Source: Coriobacteriaceae bacterium
GTDB taxonomy: Bacteria; Actinomycetota; Coriobacteriia; Coriobacteriales; Atopobiaceae
Length of the DNA stretch: 64,000 nucleotides
Assembly: GCA_004557505.1 (NCBI GenBank)
Contig: SFGZ01000002.1
Span: forward strand, 136,215-200,214
Direction: 5' to 3'
Under the pieces are notes generated by a model. That model saw only the letters and a list, made by a program, of their open reading frames with translations, ran no database searches and had not been told where the DNA came from. Position numbers and translations under genes: made by a program. This document shows positions 59,388 to 64,000 of this stretch, piece by piece; position 1 is the stretch's first letter, and each line of letters begins with the position of its first letter.

Positions 59388-61199
59388 GTGCAACACGAGA
59401 ACCGCCCGCGGCGTCTGACGAGCAGCGTTGCCCTTGCGGCCCTGCTTGGCCTGGCGCTTTCCGGGACACCCCTTATCGCACACGCTGACGAGAGCCCCGT
59501 GGAGAGCCCCGCGCCCGCAGTCACCGTCGCCGCCGCCGCGCCCGCCCCGGAGGCTGCGCGGTCGTCGGACGTGACGGGCGACAAGGCCCCGGGCGCTCTT
59601 GGCGCCTTAGGCAATGCGGGGGAGGGCCGGGGCGCCACGGACGATGCCCGGAATGCGGAGGCCCCCCCGGCCCCTCAGGCCGATGCTGCACCAGCGCCGG
59701 ATCCGGCAGCAGATCCAACGAATCCGACGGACCAGGCGGACCAGGCTGCGACAGGCGAGGGCAGTCCCCAGGCCCCCACGGGCGGCAAGGCGGATGCGCC
59801 CGCCGCGGGTGATGACGTGGCCTCACGGGCGGGAGACGGGAACACCAGAGACCCCCGGCCGCAGGCGGTCCACAAGGCAGAAGCCTCAGGGCCGGCTAAC
59901 GGCGCCGCAGCCGTCACCGCCTTGAGCGCGCCATCCCCCTCGGCCGGGGCGGCCGTCGCCGCGGGGTCCGACGGCGCCGCAACCCCCGCTCTGGCGGCTG
60001 CCGAGGCGCTCGGTGACAAGGCGCCCATGTATCGCCTCTACAACAGGTACAGCGGCGAGCATCTCTTTTCCTCCTCGTCCGCGGAGGCAAAGCACCTCAT
60101 CTCGATTGGCTGGACGGGCGAGTCCGTCGCCTGGTTTACGCCGGGCAAGTCGAGCAAGCCCGTCTGGCGCCTCTACAACCCGTACTCTGGGGACCACCAC
60201 TACACGACCGACGCCTCCGAGCGCCAAAACCTCATCAGGCTCGGGTGGAGTGACGAGGACGTTGGCTTCTACTCCGATGAGGCAGAGGCAACCCGGGTCT
60301 ACCGACTCTTCAACCCGTATGCGACGGTGGCCACGCACCACTACACCACGTCTAAGAGCGAGTACGACTACCTGGGCTCCATTGGGTGGCGGCAGGAGTG
60401 GGTGGGCTGGCATGGCGCCGGCATGCCCGCCGATGGGTGGTACGTCGCCCCCGCCGGGGACGAGCTGCTGGTGTCCGGCGGTGGCGTGAGATCCGATGCC
60501 GTGGTCGAAAACGAAGACGGCGAGCCGCGCTACCTCACCCCCGCCGGGTTTGTCGCCAAGGACTCAACGTGGGCCTCTCCCTCCAGCGGCTACACCTATG
60601 TCACCGCGCGCGACGGCACCATCACGCGGGCCATCGCCCCAAACTCCGGCCTCGACCACTGCTGGCTCAGGGGCTCGCCCTACTGGTCCGGCGCGGGGGT
60701 GGTCAAGGAGCTCCTCTTGGACAGGCACTACTCGACGGGGCGCTTCGGCCAGTCCATCTCAAAGATCGTGATCCACCACAACGGCGGCAACTCCACGACC
60801 GAGGGCGTCTATAGCACCTGGCAGACGAACCCCGTGTCGGCCCACTACCAGGTCGAGGCGAACGGCACCGTGGGCCAGCTGGTCCTTGACTCCAACACGG
60901 CATGGCACGCGGGCAACTGGGCCATCAACACCAAGAGCATCGGCGTCGAGCACGCCGACTATATGGTCTCAAGAGACGAGTGGCGCATGACCGAGGCCAC
61001 CATCAACTCGGGGGCCCGGCTCGTCGCCGCCCTCTGCCTCCAGTACAAGCTCGGCCGCCCGCAGTGGGGCGTCAACATGGTGGGGCACAACGAGTGCTCG
61101 GCGACGGAGTGCCCTGCGTCGCTCGCCGTTGGCGGCTCGCAGCACGACGAGTACGTTGCCAAGGCCCAGGGGTGGTACGACAGGCTCTCCAGGCTCTGA
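59388..61199 (+). CDS. Secreted N-acetylmuramoyl-L-alanine amidase with RLYN repeats
   Basis: The 603-residue protein has a signal peptide, a 170-residue Ala/Pro-rich linker and three RLYN repeats (about 214-345). A Gly/Tyr-rich stretch like that in the L,D-transpeptidase follows. A PGRP/Amidase_2 domain (about 440-600) has zinc ligands in IVIHHNGG and MVGHNECSATECP. It should split the lactyl-Ala bond of peptidoglycan. The start GTG at 59388 has GGAGGA 11 bases upstream, a little long. A strong terminator at 61224-61264 closes the run of surface enzymes. Confidence 0.9.
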   Translation: MQHENRPRRLTSSVALAALLGLALSGTPLIAHADESPVESPAPAVTVAAAAPAPEAARSSDVTGDKAPGALGALGNAGEGRGATDDARNAEAPPAPQADAAPAPDPAADPTNPTDQADQAATGEGSPQAPTGGKADAPAAGDDVASRAGDGNTRDPRPQAVHKAEASGPANGAAAVTALSAPSPSAGAAVAAGSDGAATPALAAAEALGDKAPMYRLYNRYSGEHLFSSSSAEAKHLISIGWTGESVAWFTPGKSSKPVWRLYNPYSGDHHYTTDASERQNLIRLGWSDEDVGFYSDEAEATRVYRLFNPYATVATHHYTTSKSEYDYLGSIGWRQEWVGWHGAGMPADGWYVAPAGDELLVSGGGVRSDAVVENEDGEPRYLTPAGFVAKDSTWASPSSGYTYVTARDGTITRAIAPNSGLDHCWLRGSPYWSGAGVVKELLLDRHYSTGRFGQSISKIVIHHNGGNSTTEGVYSTWQTNPVSAHYQVEANGTVGQLVLDSNTAWHAGNWAINTKSIGVEHADYMVSRDEWRMTEATINSGARLVAALCLQYKLGRPQWGVNMVGHNECSATECPASLAVGGSQHDEYVAKAQGWYDRLSRL

Positions 61200-61223
61200 G
61201 CCGCAGCGGCGCCGAGAGACAAC

Positions 61224-61264
61224 GGGCTCCCTGCCGGGTTTCCGGCTGGGCGCCCGCCGTTTTT
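61224..61264 (+). terminator. Terminator after the amidase gene
   Basis: GGGCTCCCTGCCGG pairs with CCGGCTGGGCGCCC over 14 positions with two mismatches, loop GTTT, followed by GCCGTTTTT. It ends right at the convergent glycosyltransferase gene. Confidence 0.85.
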
Positions 61265-63731
61265 AGAAGTGCCAGTATGAGTTGAGCGGCCCATACGTCC
61301 TCAGGTGCGGGCTGTACGAGGGGTCGCCCTCGGCGTAATACGATGGCCACCTCACGCGCATGAGGCCTATCTCATGCTCGAAGCGGCCGCGCTGCCCGCC
61401 GGAGTAGTCGGAGCCGCGCGAGACCGACTCGAAATGCGTGAGCGCCACCTGGGGCGTATACACCACGAGCAGGCCGCGCTCGCGCAGGCGCAGGCAGAAG
61501 TCGACGTCGTTGAAGGTCACGGCGAAGGTCTCGTCGAGGCCGCCCATCTCGTCGAACAGCGCGCGGCTGACCATGAGGCACGCCCCGGTCACGGCGGAGA
61601 GGTCCTGCTCGCACTCGACGAGGGACCAGTAGCCGTGGTCGCTGTCGGGCAGGTCGGTGCCAAAGTGGTTGGCACAGCCCCCGCTCACGATGACGCCAGC
61701 GTGCTGGATCGTGTTGTCAGGAAAGAGGAGGCGCGCCCCAACCGCGCCGACGTCCTCGCGCGAAGCCAAGCCCACCATGCGCTCGAGCCAGTCCGGGGTC
61801 CTCAGCTCCATGTCGTTGTTCAGGAGCAGCAGGTACTCGCCGTCGGACTTTCTGGCGCCAAAGTTGATGAGGCTGGAAAAGTTGAATCCCCCCCCCTTGC
61901 CCTGCCAGACAACCACGCGCACGCGCCCCCGGCTCTCGGCCTGCACGCGCCTGTAGTACGAGAAGGTCTCCCCACGCTCGCTGTTGTTCTCGATGACGAC
62001 CACCTCGTAGTTGTCGTAGGTGGTCTTGGCGAGTATGGAGGCCACGCAGCGCTCGAGGAGCCCCACGTGGTCGCGCGAGGGGATGAGGATGGACACGCGC
62101 GGGCGCGACGCCGGCGGCTTGTGGAACACGTGGTAGGAGAAGGGCCGCTCGCCCTCGGCGACCTCGGCGTCCACGCCGATGCGCTCGAAGTGCGCACGCA
62201 CCGCGGCCATGCCCGCCTCCTGCGCATAGCCCTTCGCGTCACCGCTCGAGGCCGTGGAGGTCTCCCACATGCGCCAGTGGTAGAGGACGCGGGGCACGTG
62301 GGTCACGCGGCGCGCCCTCTCGACGGCCTGTAGCGTGAGATGGTGGTCCTGCGCACCGTCGTATGCGGGGTTGTCGAACTCCAGGTCCAAAAGGAGGCCC
62401 CTGCGCACGGCAAGCATGTGGCAGATGTAGTTCTTACAGGTGAGGAGGTCAATCTCGGGCTGCGGCTTGAGGAAGGCCTGAACATGCGCGCCGCTGGGGT
62501 CGATCTTGTCCTCGTCGCAGTAGAGCACGTCCGTCTCGGGCTCCCTGTTCACGGCCTCGGTGTAGTGGAAGAGGAGGTCCGGCTCGATCGTGTCGTCATG
62601 GTCGGCAAAGGCCACGAAGTCGCCGGTTGCCGCTCGAATCCCCGCCGCCGTGTTGAGCGTGATGCCCAGGTTCTTCTCGAGCGTGACGCAGCGGATCCTC
62701 TTGTCGGACGCAACGGCGGCCTCGACCTGGCCGGCGAGACCCCCGTCCTTTGGGGAGGCGTTTACCAGCACAAGCTCCCAGTGCGGGTAGGACTGCGCCG
62801 CAACGCCCGCCACAAGATCCTCGAACTGCTGGGGCGTGGTGTGGAAGAGCGGGACCACGACGCTCCACGTCACCTCGTCGCCAAAGCGCACCTCGCGCTG
62901 GAGGCGAAGCTCCCACGGCTGGACGCGCTGCCCCTGGAACCACTCGTCGTAGTAGGGGTCGCGATCGGCGGACATCGTGAGGACCTCGGTGTCGTGGATC
63001 AGGCGGTCGAGGTCGGGCCCCGCAAGCTCGAGGAAGCTGTGCTGGTGCGGGTCGGCCTTGTCCCAGGCGTCAAAGATGACGGTGCGGCCGTCGCGGGGCA
63101 GCACCACCGAGAAGACCGTCTCGCGGAACTTGACCATGGCCGAGAAGCGCGAGTCGAACTCCTGGGAACCCATGAAGGTCGGTGCGGGATCGACGGTGGC
63201 CAGCGACTGGTCGCACACGCGCATGGCGACCTCGCCGTCCTGGCGCCAGGGGACGCGGACCGCCACGCGCACGATGGCCGAGCCCCTGTCGGGAATGGCC
63301 TTCTTGATGAAGACGGTCGAGAAGAGGAACTGGTGGCCGTAGTCGTAGTCGCGGATCCTGTCCGTGAGGTCCTTGCGGATGCGGTAGTTCACGCGCGACT
63401 GCCTCTTGGCCCCCTTGAGGCTCACGGTTACCGTGCCCACCTCGAACCAGGCGCTGGCATCCTGGATGGGGCCGTCCGAGGCGTAGATGGCATAGGAGAC
63501 GTTCGAGGCGCCGGAGCGCGCGTCGACGAGGACCACAACGGCCTCGGTGGGCGTGTCGCGGAAGACCTTGGCAGGCACGCCGTTACCGTTGTCGTCACGC
63601 GCGCGGATGTCGAGGAGCGCGCTTTGGGAGACCCCGTCGAGGGAGATGAGCTGGTAGATCTTCTCGGCATGCCTGCAGATGCCCTTGGTAGTGATGTTCA
63701 AGCTGACCGCCTTGCGTTGTCCTTGTGGCAT
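61263..63731 (-). CDS. Two-domain family 2 glycosyltransferase
   Basis: The 822-residue protein has a beta-rich N-terminal region (about 1-285) and two GT2 domains. The first (about 290-510) carries WSVVVPLFHT, GDFVAFADHDDTIEPD and the second metal-type Asp region VLYCDEDKIDP. The second (about 545-800) carries VSILIPSRDHVGLLERCVAS, GEYLLLLNNDMELRTPDWLE and TGACLMVSR. Tandem GT2 proteins of this type build rhamnan or other repeating surface glycans. The ATG at 63731 has AGGA upstream. It is divergent from rfbA, which makes dTDP-glucose for dTDP-rhamnose. Confidence 0.88.
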   Translation of the reverse strand: MPQGQRKAVSLNITTKGICRHAEKIYQLISLDGVSQSALLDIRARDDNGNGVPAKVFRDTPTEAVVVLVDARSGASNVSYAIYASDGPIQDASAWFEVGTVTVSLKGAKRQSRVNYRIRKDLTDRIRDYDYGHQFLFSTVFIKKAIPDRGSAIVRVAVRVPWRQDGEVAMRVCDQSLATVDPAPTFMGSQEFDSRFSAMVKFRETVFSVVLPRDGRTVIFDAWDKADPHQHSFLELAGPDLDRLIHDTEVLTMSADRDPYYDEWFQGQRVQPWELRLQREVRFGDEVTWSVVVPLFHTTPQQFEDLVAGVAAQSYPHWELVLVNASPKDGGLAGQVEAAVASDKRIRCVTLEKNLGITLNTAAGIRAATGDFVAFADHDDTIEPDLLFHYTEAVNREPETDVLYCDEDKIDPSGAHVQAFLKPQPEIDLLTCKNYICHMLAVRRGLLLDLEFDNPAYDGAQDHHLTLQAVERARRVTHVPRVLYHWRMWETSTASSGDAKGYAQEAGMAAVRAHFERIGVDAEVAEGERPFSYHVFHKPPASRPRVSILIPSRDHVGLLERCVASILAKTTYDNYEVVVIENNSERGETFSYYRRVQAESRGRVRVVVWQGKGGGFNFSSLINFGARKSDGEYLLLLNNDMELRTPDWLERMVGLASREDVGAVGARLLFPDNTIQHAGVIVSGGCANHFGTDLPDSDHGYWSLVECEQDLSAVTGACLMVSRALFDEMGGLDETFAVTFNDVDFCLRLRERGLLVVYTPQVALTHFESVSRGSDYSGGQRGRFEHEIGLMRVRWPSYYAEGDPSYSPHLRTYGPLNSYWHF

Positions 63732-63855
63732 AATCCTGCATGTTCGCAGCGTTCCAGTATACGATTCGCGCGCTGGGGACCGGCGTCGCGGAGGGGTTGG
63801 CCTGCAATTTACATGGTGTGGGGGAACCTCCGACCTGGGGTGGGGGACTGCTCCC

Positions 63856-63861
63856 TACAAT
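63856..63861 (+). promoter_or_regulatory. -10 element before rfbA
   Basis: CCTACAATC lies 42 bases before the ATG at 63903. The -35 region is not recognisable. Confidence 0.35.
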
Positions 63862-63902
63862 CTGCACATGGACTATCGCTCATCCGATGGGAGAGACTTC
63901 AC

Positions 63903-64000
63903 ATGAAGGGCATCATCCTGGCCGGCGGCTCCGGCACGCGGCTCTACCCGCTCACCACGGTCACCAGCAAGCAGCTGCTGCCGGTCTACGACAAGCCCAT
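63903..64000 (+). CDS. rfbA: Glucose-1-phosphate thymidylyltransferase, start only
   Basis: The first 32 codons encode the nucleotidyltransferase signature MKGIILAGGSGTRLYPLTTV followed by SKQLLPVYDKP, diagnostic for RfbA/RmlA, which makes dTDP-glucose from dTTP and glucose 1-phosphate. GGGAGAG lies seven bases before the ATG. The gene runs off the window. It implies a dTDP-rhamnose pathway next to the glycosyltransferase. Confidence 0.93.
   Translation, partial: MKGIILAGGSGTRLYPLTTVTSKQLLPVYDKP

Overview
The window is a contiguous piece of a high-GC Gram-positive chromosome, most likely an anaerobic actinobacterium of class Coriobacteriia (Olsenella/Atopobiaceae-like). This rests on the mihF integration-host-factor gene beside gmk and rpoZ, strong G/C third-position bias, a pyrRBCKDF operon, and many secreted proteins carrying the RLYNPYSGEHLYT-type repeat. 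The genus is an inference.

Layout. 1-12.5 kb is accessory. It holds an N5-(carboxyethyl)ornithine synthase-like gene, a small ABC exporter, an XRE regulator with a bacitracin/lantibiotic-type ABC exporter whose ATPase is frameshifted at a G7 run, and a visibly AT-richer block (about 6.8-10 kb). That block contains a YozG-type regulator, a DUF2975-like membrane protein, an untracked 29-codon peptide ORF, a radical SAM/SPASM enzyme and a divergent LysR regulator. A MacB-type ATPase and FtsX-type permease follow. 12.8-17.8 kb is a five-gene cluster built around an SPFH protein with three zinc ribbons, resembling B. subtilis YdjI, plus membrane, zinc-ribbon and coiled-coil partners of unknown role. 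Then come folP, tRNA-Asn, an array of six palindromes in three pairs, and a Wzm/Wzt polysaccharide exporter whose ATPase has an N-terminal beta domain.

22-48.8 kb is mostly housekeeping in tightly overlapping operons: pyrRBCKDF behind an attenuator; mihF-gmk-rpoZ-thiI; comEA-comEC-holA; rpsT; a LuxR-type protein; lepA-dusB-hemW; a dCMP deaminase; two dnaJ genes (one with membrane segments instead of the normal C-terminus); and mtaB, phoH-ybeY-dgkA-era-recO. rpsO-pnp lies at 51.5-54.3 kb.

48.9-61.2 kb encodes five secreted enzymes: a subtilisin, an L,D-transpeptidase, a GH25 lysozyme, a glucosaminidase and an amidase. All share one three-repeat module of about 135 residues, placed C-terminally, centrally or N-terminally. 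They look like a cell-surface remodelling set that uses a common binding module. The window ends with a two-domain glycosyltransferase and the start of rfbA, pointing to a surface-polysaccharide locus beyond the edge.

Best candidates for undescribed biology are the radical SAM locus with its tiny Cys-containing peptide, the SPFH/zinc-ribbon cluster, the shared RLYN module of the surface enzymes, and the paired-palindrome array at 19.4-19.65 kb.
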